A DNA stretch of 17,562 nt from JABCPO02 sp052174015 (GCA_052174015.1 JBQMXM010000019.1:1-17562); one strand, 5' to 3'. Positions 1 to 8,021 are shown, numbered from the stretch's first letter. Notes: generated from the sequence alone by a model not told the origin. Numbers and translations are program-made.

Positions 1-201
1 AAAAGTTGCTCCATATGCTGTAATTATTTTATCTTTTTCTTGTGCTATTTCTTGTGCTTGATTACTTAATCTTGCTCTAAATAGTAGTCCATTTTGTCCC
101 AGTGCAAGTGTGATTGCCACTGTTGCAAGTATCAATAGTATTATTATTGTAAGCACTAACGCAATAAGTGTTATCCCTTTTTTTGTTTTTATATTTTTCA
201 T
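1..201 (-). CDS. Type IV prepilin-like protein, partial (C-terminus beyond left edge)
   Basis: This reading frame is open for 67 codons from an ATG at 201-199 to the window edge. It starts MKNIKTKKGITLIALV and continues with a hydrophobic helix to about residue 34, then GQNGLLFRARLSNQAQEIAQ. This is the layout of a class III (type IV prepilin) signal: a short basic leader, Gly9, then a hydrophobic helix that a prepilin peptidase would expose by cutting after Gly9. The residue after the Gly is Ile, and position +5 is Ala, where classical type IV pilins carry Glu. A GAGG ribosome site lies 5 bases before the start. It is the last visible gene of the pilus operon, 29 bases after the previous stop, so it is probably the pilin or a pseudopilin assembled by the CpaF/TadBC proteins. 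From memory, GITLIALV-type N-termini are frequent in Clostridia genomes. The mature globular part is not visible. Confidence 0.8.
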   Translation of the reverse strand, partial: MKNIKTKKGITLIALVLTIIILLILATVAITLALGQNGLLFRARLSNQAQEIAQEKDKIITAYGATF

Positions 202-230
202 TTATACCTCAATTTCATTTTTATTTTAAT

Positions 231-788
231 TTATTCTTCAATTGCTCTTACTCTAATATATGTTACTAACCCTTTTGTGTCATACCTTATTTCTCGTATT
301 TCAAATGGAACATTTCCAAATACTTCCAAAAATTTATAATATCCTTTTTCAAGTATACTTTCAGGTGTTATAGTGATATGTTTCATTACACCTTTTCCTG
401 CTACATATTCTTCATTTTTTATTTGTATTTCTATATTAATTTTTTTGTTTTTTAACTTAGGAAAGTATATATTTTCATTTTCTGTATTTGGCTTTTTTTC
501 TTCATTTTGTTTTGATTTTTTTTCTTCTAATTTTTGTTTATGTTCTTCTGATATTTCTTCTTCTGTTTGTAATATTCGTCTATTTATATCTTCTGCCCTA
601 TTTATCATTGTAAGTAATTCTTGTGCAGAAATTTGTTTTTTATCAGGTACAACCATATTATATTGCTGTTTTTTAAGTATATCTACTCTTTTCTTATTTA
701 ATTGTACTTTAGCATATATTACTATTGCAATTATTAGTGTAATAAATACCAATATATTTAACATTATTATTATTTTTTCTTTTTTCAT
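231..788 (-). CDS. Single-pass membrane protein of the pilus operon, function unknown
   Basis: A 185-residue protein whose family I do not recognise. Residues 1-6 are basic (MKKEKI) and residues 7-26 form one hydrophobic helix, followed by a charged stretch. Residues 70-105 are rich in Glu, Lys and Asn and probably form a coiled or disordered stalk. The C-terminal 80 residues look like a small folded domain of alternating strands (INIEIQIKNEEYVAGKG, then FEIREIRYDTKGLVTYIRVRA). The topology suggests a short cytoplasmic N-terminus and an external domain. It starts 8 bases after the previous stop with only a weak AGAAG ribosome site, and the prepilin-like gene follows after 29 bases. The position and build fit an accessory pilus-assembly or minor-subunit role (compare PilO-like or TadE-like proteins), but this is inference from context only. 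Confidence 0.8.
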   Translation of the reverse strand: MKKEKIIIMLNILVFITLIIAIVIYAKVQLNKKRVDILKKQQYNMVVPDKKQISAQELLTMINRAEDINRRILQTEEEISEEHKQKLEEKKSKQNEEKKPNTENENIYFPKLKNKKINIEIQIKNEEYVAGKGVMKHITITPESILEKGYYKFLEVFGNVPFEIREIRYDTKGLVTYIRVRAIEE

Positions 789-796
789 ATTATCTT

Positions 797-1363
797 CTAT
801 CTATTTATTTTCTTTATTGTTAATTTATATGTTATTTTTTCTATTCTTCCTCTAAATCCATATTTTACATTTTGAATTGTCGGATATGCTCTATACATTA
901 TGCTTGATGTATCTGATTTTGTTACTGTAATTGTTGCAAATTCTATTAACTTATTTATTTTCTCTCTTTCTGTTTCTATATCATTTCTATTATATGCTTT
1001 TATATCTATAGTATTTGGAATATTACTACTTGAATTCCACTCACCTGTATCTATCTTAACCTCTGCTCTTACACTTTCAAATTCTGCATTACCATTTACT
1101 TGATGTACATAATTTAATGCTGATATTAATCTACCAAATGTTTGTATTGTAGACACATTATCTTTAGTCACATTTGATAGTTCTTCTTCTTGAAAAAGTA
1201 ATGGTTGGTTAAATTCTTTTGTTTCTAATTCTTCTTTTTTACTGTATAGTATTGCATTACTAAAATCTTTTAATCTATCAAAATAGTATACACTTAATGA
1301 TATTACTAAAATTGTAACTAATACTCCTGCAGCAATCATTAATGCCTTTGTTACATTTTCCAA
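797..1363 (-). CDS. 'MEN'-type single-pass pilus-operon protein (shorter paralogue)
   Basis: A 188-residue protein with an N-terminal hydrophobic helix (about residues 8-28) and an external domain of about 150 residues. The best start is TTG at 1363-1361, with a weak purine-rich GAAAGAGAG before it. That start is supported by comparison with the gene just upstream: over the first 34 residues the two share 17 identities, including M-E-N at 1-3, LVISL at 19-23, Y26, FD at 28-29, K32 and F34. The next in-frame ATG (Met9) would delete the shared MEN. There is no Gly cleavage site of the class III kind, so it is not a standard prepilin. It could be a TadE/TadF-like minor pilin or an assembly factor. 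The residues after 60 contain a Thr/Asn-rich mixed fold that I cannot assign. Confidence 0.8.
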   Translation of the reverse strand: MENVTKALMIAAGVLVTILVISLSVYYFDRLKDFSNAILYSKKEELETKEFNQPLLFQEEELSNVTKDNVSTIQTFGRLISALNYVHQVNGNAEFESVRAEVKIDTGEWNSSSNIPNTIDIKAYNRNDIETEREKINKLIEFATITVTKSDTSSIMYRAYPTIQNVKYGFRGRIEKITYKLTIKKINR

Positions 1364-1387
1364 TTTAAACTCTCTTTCTGTTTATAG

Positions 1388-2275
1388 CTATATTTCAGTA
1401 AAACTTATGCTTTTAATCCTACCATCTGAATATATATCTTTTGAATCTAAATAGTATTCTATTCCTGTGCATTTAAATTTTCTACTTTTTAAATCATTTG
1501 CTGGTGTTTTAATTACTATTTTAGTCCAACTATTACCACTTATATTCCATGCATTATTTTTTATTTCTATTACAGGTCTTCCTGTATATCTCATCAATTT
1601 ATGTATTTCTTTAGAATTTGCTTTAGTTTTTCCTGATACATCTGTATGAAATTGCTTATTTAATACTATATTATTTATATTATACTTATTATCTAAATTA
1701 CTAACATCCACTAAGTCCCTTATAGTTGCATTATTTATATTGCTAACTTGATATATATCTTCTAAGATTGGCTTTATATCTGTTAATTCTCCTTGTGCTC
1801 CTCTAAATATTTCATCTAATCTTTGTGTAGAGTTAATTATATCATTTAATGATTGTGCAGCACCTACCTTACTTTCTGAATGTGTCTGTGGATTATAGTA
1901 ATACACTTCTATATTTGTTTTTAATGCACTTTTTAATTTTGCTGTCACTTCTACTTTTCTTTGTTCTACTCCTTTAGTTGTACTTGAAAACAATGTTAAA
2001 CTATTAGGTTCTGTAGAATCTCCAAATACTCTTAATGTTGTATTATTATTATATGCTAAATTCAAACAAGAAATTACATCTGTACCATACATCTGCTTTT
2101 TATTATATACTTCATATTCTTTATTAAATACTTGTATTTGTTCTTGATATTTTCTTGTTTGATTTTCATTTGGAAATTTTTTCATATTATCAAATGTGTA
2201 AATGATAAGTGAAATTACTAATACTACCATTAGCATTCCACCTGCCATTTTTAAACCATATGCACTATTTTCCAT
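1388..2275 (-). CDS. 'MEN'-type single-pass pilus-operon protein (longer paralogue)
   Basis: A 295-residue protein starting MENSAYGLKM, with one hydrophobic helix at about residues 10-27 ending in YTFDNMKKF, then a large, probably external, domain. Its ATG overlaps the stop codon of the TadB-TadC fusion by one base (TAATG), with AGGAGGAG 7 bases upstream, so the two are translationally coupled. The N-terminal 34 residues are clearly paralogous to those of the next gene (17 of 34 identical), while the external domains differ in length and sequence. Residues 90-200 include a Ser/Thr/Asn-rich region and a helical stretch (RLDEIFRGAQGEL). Residues 225-295 look beta-rich, ending SISFTEI. Location points to a pilus subunit or assembly protein attached to the platform. 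I recall many unnamed Clostridia proteins that begin MEN followed by such a helix, but no established function. Confidence 0.85.
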   Translation of the reverse strand: MENSAYGLKMAGGMLMVVLVISLIIYTFDNMKKFPNENQTRKYQEQIQVFNKEYEVYNKKQMYGTDVISCLNLAYNNNTTLRVFGDSTEPNSLTLFSSTTKGVEQRKVEVTAKLKSALKTNIEVYYYNPQTHSESKVGAAQSLNDIINSTQRLDEIFRGAQGELTDIKPILEDIYQVSNINNATIRDLVDVSNLDNKYNINNIVLNKQFHTDVSGKTKANSKEIHKLMRYTGRPVIEIKNNAWNISGNSWTKIVIKTPANDLKSRKFKCTGIEYYLDSKDIYSDGRIKSISFTEI

Positions 2276-4446
2276 TAAGTAGCTCCTCCTGCTTCTAATA
2301 CACTAAGAGTTTCTGACATACTTACAACACCGATTCCTACCATTGGTATAATTAAATATCCTACAAATAGTACTATCATTGGTGTAAATCCTATTGCTTT
2401 TCCTATTCTTGCTTTTTTAGCAATTAGTCTTTCATTTGATTCTTTTCTCTTTTCTTGATAATATGCTCTTTCTGTTTCAAGCTCATCAAATGCTTCTCTA
2501 ATTGGTATTTGGTCTACTGCTGCTTGTAAGCTTTCTACAATTCTTACAAATTTAGGGAATGTTATATCATTTTTTAATTCTTCTAATGCTTCATATGGCC
2601 CTGATTCAAAATTGTTTACACATTTTGAAATAGGTTCTCTAAATATATTTGAATATCTTTCAATCCATTCTAGCATCATTTCAACATTTACTCTCTCTAT
2701 TTTCATAAGCATTAATATTATTGTATGGAATTGCATTACTTCATTTTCCATTTCTAATTCTCTCATTTTTAATTGGAATTTTAATATCATTTCTGGTGCA
2801 TGATATGCTATAAATGAGAATATTATTGTAATTACTAATTCTATCCAAGAAAAGTTTTCACTTGAAAGCACCTTATATTTTTTAATTATTTGCTCTGCTT
2901 CTTTTTCTCTATCTTTTCCACTAATTAACTTATATTCTTTTGTTTTTTCCATTTCTTTTAATATTATATTAAGATTAACTTTTTCTTTTTTATTTGCACC
3001 TGGTGTTTTTGACTTATTTAATTTATTTAATTTATTTAATGCTTCTGATAATTCTTTTTTATCTTTTAATGATTTTTTTTCTAATTTCTTTAATATAATA
3101 TTTTGTCTCTTAGTTTTCTCAATTGCTTTTTTATCATCTACATTTCCCATATTTCCTACTAAATTGTAGTCTGATGTTGGTTCTGTATATACATAATTTC
3201 TTGCAATTACATGTGTTGCAAATGCAAGTAATAATGTTATTATAAATGTAATTGTAAATAGTGTTACTTTAGTAGTATAAAACCATTCTAATTTTAATTT
3301 AGATGCACTTTCTTTTAATAATTTTATCTTTTGCCTATATTCTTTAGTATTCTTTTTTGGTATAAATGCATTAATTATTTCTTGAAATATCTTTTTCTTA
3401 TATATCTTATTTTGCCATGGATTTGATGTTGAATTTACATTATCTGGTCTTGAATTATCTCTTAGTTTTCTAACAAGTACAAATGATACTGTTGTTAAAA
3501 TGATTAAGAAGATTTGCATAATTAATCCTAATTTTCCATTATAGAATTGTTTTGTAAATGCAAATGTATTTATTGCCCATCCTTTTATTGGCTCTATAAA
3601 TAATACTGGTGCAAGTGCAATTAATGATAATGATTGAAATACATAATCTAATTTGTCTCTTTTTAATATTTCAATTTGCATTTCTTGTGTAATATTATTT
3701 AAGTTTTTTAAATATAATGATGAACCGTTTTCATCTTTTCTATCTCCAAACTCTCTTGTTAAATATGAAATACCTGCAAATTCTTTTAAAAAGTCATTTG
3801 GAGCTATATCATAATATTTTTCTAATTCATTTTCAGGTTCATCTGATAATAATATTTCATGTATTCTTTCTGCTTGTCTTGAAACTTCTGGTAATTCATC
3901 ATTTTGAGCAACTTCATAAATTGCTTCTTCTACCATGTTAAATTCATGATATGCGTGTCTAATTTCTGCGAAAAAGTCTAATTGTTGTTTAAGTAACTTG
4001 TTTTCTACTTTATCTACTGCTCCTGAAATTAATGTTTCTGTCAAAAATGCTAATATTAATATTAATGATGCTGTTAAAAGTAGATTTCCTTTTGCAAATA
4101 TTATAACAAGGATAAATGAGATTATTACAGTTGGCAATACTCTTGCCATAATTTTAGCTGTTTCTTGTCTTGTTAGATATTCATCACCTAAGTTAATGAT
4201 TTCTATTCTTCGTCTTAGTTTTTCTGTATATCTTTTTAAAATTGGTACAGAAAGACAAAAAAGATAATATTTTTGGTAAAAGATTTCAATTGAATATTTC
4301 TTTGTTTGTGTACCTTGTACTAATGTTTTTAAATATTTTGTCTTACTATTTTTTGCTTTTATTTTGGAATATATAAAGATTGCGACTACTATAAAAAATC
4401 CTAATCCTGCAACTCCAATTAAATATGTTAGTATATTAGTAGGCAA
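2275..4446 (-). CDS. Fused TadB-TadC-like inner-membrane platform protein (two T2SSF domains)
   Basis: A 723-residue membrane protein read as two GspF/T2SSF-type units in one chain. Hydrophobic helices fall at about 7-26, 103-119, 121-140, 271-288, 307-325, 391-412, 533-549 and 686-706. The first T2SSF unit is about 145-290 (begins LLKQQLDFFAEIRHAYHEF). The second is about 565-705 (MQFHTIILMLMKIERVNVEMM, closing with FTPMIVLFVGYLIIPM). In Tad systems the platform is normally two proteins, TadB and TadC, so this is a fusion. A highly charged Lys-rich segment (about 436-528) with a short LNK repeat lies between the last two units and may face the cytoplasm next to the ATPase. The start is TTG at 4446-4444, fixed by a strong AAAGGAGG 5 bases away; no ATG is near. 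It follows the ATPase gene by 48 bases and overlaps the next gene by one base. Role: transmits ATPase motion to pilin polymerisation. Confidence 0.9.
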   Translation of the reverse strand: MPTNILTYLIGVAGLGFFIVVAIFIYSKIKAKNSKTKYLKTLVQGTQTKKYSIEIFYQKYYLFCLSVPILKRYTEKLRRRIEIINLGDEYLTRQETAKIMARVLPTVIISFILVIIFAKGNLLLTASLILILAFLTETLISGAVDKVENKLLKQQLDFFAEIRHAYHEFNMVEEAIYEVAQNDELPEVSRQAERIHEILLSDEPENELEKYYDIAPNDFLKEFAGISYLTREFGDRKDENGSSLYLKNLNNITQEMQIEILKRDKLDYVFQSLSLIALAPVLFIEPIKGWAINTFAFTKQFYNGKLGLIMQIFLIILTTVSFVLVRKLRDNSRPDNVNSTSNPWQNKIYKKKIFQEIINAFIPKKNTKEYRQKIKLLKESASKLKLEWFYTTKVTLFTITFIITLLLAFATHVIARNYVYTEPTSDYNLVGNMGNVDDKKAIEKTKRQNIILKKLEKKSLKDKKELSEALNKLNKLNKSKTPGANKKEKVNLNIILKEMEKTKEYKLISGKDREKEAEQIIKKYKVLSSENFSWIELVITIIFSFIAYHAPEMILKFQLKMRELEMENEVMQFHTIILMLMKIERVNVEMMLEWIERYSNIFREPISKCVNNFESGPYEALEELKNDITFPKFVRIVESLQAAVDQIPIREAFDELETERAYYQEKRKESNERLIAKKARIGKAIGFTPMIVLFVGYLIIPMVGIGVVSMSETLSVLEAGGAT

Positions 4447-4451
4447 TTGGT

Positions 4452-4459
4452 CCTCCTTT
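4452..4459 (-). promoter_or_regulatory. Strong Shine-Dalgarno fixing a TTG start
   Basis: AAAGGAGG is followed after ACCAA (5 bases beyond the GGAGG) by TTG at 4446-4444. No ATG or GTG in frame has a comparable site, so the TadB-TadC fusion starts with TTG. Confidence 0.75.
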
Positions 4460-4494
4460 ATTATTATCTTTTTCTGCTATCTTAATTATTTATA

Positions 4495-6429
4495 CTATAA
4501 TTGTATTTCTTCTTCTACAAATTCTTCTATTTTTGGTGGTTCTATATTCCAATGTTCTTTTAAGAATTGGTCAAATATTCCCACATCATTCTTATCCATA
4601 TTATTTCTCATAGCTTGTATATTATCTGTTGATATAGGGTTTACAAGTACATATTTATCATCTCTAAATTCTAATATATTCCTATATTTATATAATTCCC
4701 TATTTGTTGTTTTTGTAAAGAATATTGTTGCATTATCCATAAACTTAGTTAGTTTACCTTCTAATGTTTTTTCTTTTCTATGGTCAAATGTATATTCATT
4801 TTTTTCTTCAATTGGTATACATTCTGTAACTCTTTCTATATATCTTCTACCTCTAAAGTCTTTAACTAAGTGAATATCAAAGTTTAAAACTCCTACAACT
4901 TGTTCTTCTGCTGTTTTTTCATCATTAAACATACCTATTTTAAGTAATGAGTTTCTAAGTGCCATTACTAAGTTTGGAAATGTTTTAGCATGGTGTGTAA
5001 ACAATGTGAATTTTGAAGCAACTTGTGCTGATTGAATCATCCATGCTGCTACTGGGTCTGTTGCAACCTCACCTACGATGTTAACAGAACCATCAGTTTT
5101 CTTTTGAACATCTAACCCTTCTTGTCCAGATATTGTATCTGTTTCACGGAATGATAAAATGTTACGTGTTGGATATATTTTTCTTAAATGTAACTCAAAT
5201 GCAGTTTCTTGTATACGCAGATTCATTGTTTCATATATACTTTCAATCATCGCCATAAGCATTGTTGTTTTACCACAACCTTGCTCACCTGTTAATGATA
5301 TAATTCTTGCACCTTTTACTAAAAATTTTAAAAGTGCTATAGTTTCTTCTTTTCCGTCATATCTAACTATTTGTTCTAATGTTGCTTTTTTAACATCAAA
5401 CTTTCTTACGAAAAATGCCCATGTTTCTGAGAAAGATGGTCTAACTACAACAACACGTGACCCGTCTTTCATTTCATTAATCTTATATCCGTTAGTATCT
5501 GAAAGTTGACCTGGGTTATTGTATTTATATATATTTTGACAAACTCTTTTAAGTTCGGCTTCTGTACCAAATGATAAAAATGCTAATCTTATTGATACAC
5601 CATGGAAGAATATCCAAATACTATCACATGCTCTTGGTACTTTTTGTTCTTGTGCTTGTTTTAAATAATCTGCATCTGTTTGTGCAACTTGTGATAAGAA
5701 ACTTTCTGGTAATCCTGATACTCCTCCTGAAATTCCGTCTATATTCATATCACGAACTTCATCTATTGAGCTATACCCTTTATATTTTTGGTATATTCTT
5801 TGTACTACTACTTCTATTTTATCTTCAAAACTTAAATTTAATGCTTCTTTTTCATAAATGTCATGTATTTCTTGTTCTGTTATAACATATGATGGCTTAT
5901 TTTCACCTTCTAAATATTTAAGTTCTGCTAAATTATATTTTTTTATTAATTCACTTAAAGCTTCATACCCGAAACTTTTTTTGTATTCATGTATTAAAAT
6001 ATCAAATTTATCTTGTGCTGTTAATAATGAAGGTATATCAAATGGTATTGCTTTTGATATATTTATTTCATTTACACCATATTCTTTATATAAAAGATCA
6101 AATATTAATTCTTTAACATATTTTTTGTCATTTACATCTCCATATGTACAGCCTTTTAATGCTTTTTTTAATTCATATTTCTTTTTCTTTCTTCTTGCGA
6201 GCTCTTCTTCTGAAAGACCAATATCATATAAGTTTATTTTAGTTATTTCATCAAGTCTTTTCTTAATAAATTCTATCATCATTTCTAATGTATATGTTTT
6301 ATCGTCTTTTTGTATTTCTTTTTCTACAACTGCTTCTTTATTCTTTTTGATTATTTTTGAAATCATCATTAAAAAGCCAATTGCGACTACAAATATAAGA
6401 GCTATATTAATAATATTTGATGCTTGCAT
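4495..6429 (-). CDS. cpaF: CpaF/TadA-family secretion ATPase with N-terminal membrane anchor
   Basis: A 644-residue ATPase of the type II/IV secretion (CpaF/TadA) family, expected to power pilin assembly as a hexamer at the cytoplasmic membrane. Walker A is GEQGCGKT at 381-388. Walker B is VNIVGE ending at Glu454. The His box is THHAK around 478-482, equivalent to TIHAN in CpaF. The Asp-box region reads LRIQETAFELHL (404-415), where typical members have IEDTAEL. The conserved Arg of the GEVRG motif is Ala here (GEVATDP). Unusually, the protein begins with a hydrophobic helix at about 5-24 followed by KIIKKNKE, which suggests a membrane tether; standard TadA/CpaF proteins are soluble. Residues 40-270 form a long helical N-domain, longer than in most TadA. 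The ATG follows AAAGGAG by 5 bases and lies 15 bases after the previous stop. The fused platform gene follows directly. Function is confident; mechanism details are inference. Confidence 0.92.
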   Translation of the reverse strand: MQASNIINIALIFVVAIGFLMMISKIIKKNKEAVVEKEIQKDDKTYTLEMMIEFIKKRLDEITKINLYDIGLSEEELARRKKKKYELKKALKGCTYGDVNDKKYVKELIFDLLYKEYGVNEINISKAIPFDIPSLLTAQDKFDILIHEYKKSFGYEALSELIKKYNLAELKYLEGENKPSYVITEQEIHDIYEKEALNLSFEDKIEVVVQRIYQKYKGYSSIDEVRDMNIDGISGGVSGLPESFLSQVAQTDADYLKQAQEQKVPRACDSIWIFFHGVSIRLAFLSFGTEAELKRVCQNIYKYNNPGQLSDTNGYKINEMKDGSRVVVVRPSFSETWAFFVRKFDVKKATLEQIVRYDGKEETIALLKFLVKGARIISLTGEQGCGKTTMLMAMIESIYETMNLRIQETAFELHLRKIYPTRNILSFRETDTISGQEGLDVQKKTDGSVNIVGEVATDPVAAWMIQSAQVASKFTLFTHHAKTFPNLVMALRNSLLKIGMFNDEKTAEEQVVGVLNFDIHLVKDFRGRRYIERVTECIPIEEKNEYTFDHRKEKTLEGKLTKFMDNATIFFTKTTNRELYKYRNILEFRDDKYVLVNPISTDNIQAMRNNMDKNDVGIFDQFLKEHWNIEPPKIEEFVEEEIQL

Positions 6430-6444
6430 GTTTTCTCCTTTACA

Positions 6445-7284
6445 TTATCTTTGATATCTTAATTGTTGTATTCTGTCTATTATTAATAAATTTAAGTCTT
6501 CTACAGTTCTTAATATATAATTATTTCTTTGTGAAGAACTTTGATTATTAAACATCATAAATAAGTCTACTATTTTCCCTTCTTGTAATGCTTCCATATA
6601 TAATGTGTTATATACTACTGATGGCATTCCTGGTTTCATTCCAATTTTTCTTGCTACATTATCACAATTATATTTAGAAAACGAATCTTCTTTTCCAATT
6701 ATAGGGATTACTTTTATCTTATCTTTTAATACTTCTTCTATTCCCCAAGCTGATTTGAATTCATTAATATGTTTCATGTCTTGTGCTAATGGGTAGATTA
6801 TTAAATCTGAAAGTTCTAAGATTGGTATAGTAAATTCTGTTTCACCTTTATATAAATCTACATATATTAAATCATAATATTGATTAGCTACTTTTAATAA
6901 CTCTTGTAATTTAAACATTTCATTTGTATAAACTCTTAAGTCATTTGTTCTAAATCCATACAATATGTCTAATCTATCTGTAAATATTGGAACTGAGAAG
7001 CTTTTTACAACTTCAGGTGAAGTCTTATTACTTGCAATTGCAGATAGTACACCTTCAAGTCCTGTAGATATATCTATTTTACCCATATTTAATTGTTTTG
7101 TTAGTGCTTCTTTTTCATCATTCATTGCTACAAATGCTGATTTGATTGCAGACTTATTAAAATCTGCATCAAGTACTAATATTTTTAAGTTTCTATCTAT
7201 TGCCATTTGTAGTGCTGATGCGAGTAATGATGATGTTTGGGCATTATTACCTGTATTCTTACTCCAAAAGGTTACTATTGCCAT
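6445..7284 (-). CDS. ParA/MinD-fold protein of the pilus operon with degenerate P-loop (CpaE-like)
   Basis: A 279-residue protein with the sequence rhythm of deviant Walker A ATPases (MinD/ParA/CpaE). The N-terminus MAIVTFWSKNTGNNAQTSSL takes the place of the KGGxGKTT loop, and Gln16 occupies the position of the essential lysine before T17-S18. Downstream landmarks remain: DAD at 39-41 (the MinD DAD position), DLIYVDL at 138-144 (the Walker B strand), and LIIYPLAQD at 161-169. In Tad systems the MinD-like CpaE/TadZ helps position the pilus machine at the pole. Loss of the lysine argues that this copy binds nucleotide weakly or not at all, or acts as the partner of another subunit. It starts with ATG 5 bases after AGGAG and lies 12 bases after a second ParA-fold gene. 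A frameshift is unlikely, since the frame is open and alignable throughout. Confidence 0.8.
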   Translation of the reverse strand: MAIVTFWSKNTGNNAQTSSLLASALQMAIDRNLKILVLDADFNKSAIKSAFVAMNDEKEALTKQLNMGKIDISTGLEGVLSAIASNKTSPEVVKSFSVPIFTDRLDILYGFRTNDLRVYTNEMFKLQELLKVANQYYDLIYVDLYKGETEFTIPILELSDLIIYPLAQDMKHINEFKSAWGIEEVLKDKIKVIPIIGKEDSFSKYNCDNVARKIGMKPGMPSVVYNTLYMEALQEGKIVDLFMMFNNQSSSQRNNYILRTVEDLNLLIIDRIQQLRYQR

Positions 7285-7296
7285 TTTTTCTCCTAT

Positions 7297-8001
7297 CTAT
7301 GTTTTTTCTACATATCTCATATAGCTTGAGATTCCTTTTAATTCTCCATTTGTAATTAATATTGATAAATTTTCAAGTCCTTTTTTAAATTGTGATGAAA
7401 AAGGTTTTAAATTAAATCTTTGTGCTCTTTGATTTTCAAAAATTACTGACTGGTCTCCATTTTCATATGGCAACATAATTATATATTGTGACCATATTAC
7501 ATTTGGATTATTTACCATATAATTTACATAGTCTATATCTGCTCTTTTCATTCTTTTTGATAAAATTACTTTAGATACAGGTATTTGTAATTGTAATTCT
7601 TCAAATGCTTTTTTTAATATATTTAGACTATATATATCTAAATTTGTATATGCAAATATTAAATCATTTTCTGTAAATTGTATTCCATACATTAAAGGAT
7701 TTTGATCCATATCAAATAATATATATTTGTAATTATATTCTCCATTTTGATCAATCATTATAACTTGATCTTCTAACAATTGATTAAAATTTGTATATCC
7801 TACAGCTACATCTACTTGATGATATGTAGTAACATATCTATCTTTTTCTTCTAATGTTGGCACAACATATTTTGATTTTGATAATTTAGTAAAATCTACT
7901 ATTAATGTTTGCTTTTTCCCTTCTGTTCCAGATATTATTGAACCTACATATATTAATGTATCTAATTTATCTGTACCACCTATAAATGCTATTTGTTTCA
8001 A
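7297..8001 (-). CDS. Second ParA-like pilus-operon protein with no recognisable P-loop
   Basis: A 234-residue protein. The opening MKQIAFIGGTDKLDTLIYVG has the strand-loop-helix pattern of a ParA/MinD N-terminus but lacks any GKT/GKS lysine. Asp36 in TLIVDFTK sits where the DxD aspartate would be, and YILFDMD at 93-99 resembles the Walker B strand. The rest (IPVSKVILSKRMKRADIDY) is consistent with the alpha/beta fold, though the family assignment rests mainly on this pattern and the neighbouring paralogue-like gene. The start is TTG at 8001-7999, with GAGG 6 bases before it. It lies 20 bases after the CpaB-like gene and 12 bases before the other ParA-like gene, so all three are cotranscribed. 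It may form a heteromer with that neighbour. I would call it CpaE-like with moderate confidence; an unrelated Rossmann-type scaffold is the alternative. Confidence 0.7.
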   Translation of the reverse strand: MKQIAFIGGTDKLDTLIYVGSIISGTEGKKQTLIVDFTKLSKSKYVVPTLEEKDRYVTTYHQVDVAVGYTNFNQLLEDQVIMIDQNGEYNYKYILFDMDQNPLMYGIQFTENDLIFAYTNLDIYSLNILKKAFEELQLQIPVSKVILSKRMKRADIDYVNYMVNNPNVIWSQYIIMLPYENGDQSVIFENQRAQRFNLKPFSSQFKKGLENLSILITNGELKGISSYMRYVEKT

Positions 8002-8021
8002 TTTATTCCTCGTATTCCTTA

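Noticed and set aside
373..855. Plus-strand ORF of 160 codons and other plus-strand ORFs across the window (e.g. 5858-6454, 15053-15850)
   Set aside because: They lie opposite well-supported minus-strand genes, have Phe/Ser/Ile-rich translations typical of antisense frames in AT-rich DNA, and show no ribosome sites or family motifs.
6445..8001. The two ParA-like genes as one gene broken by a frameshift
   Set aside because: Each has its own start, ribosome site and complete ParA-like layout including its own N-terminal loop and Walker B-like strand.
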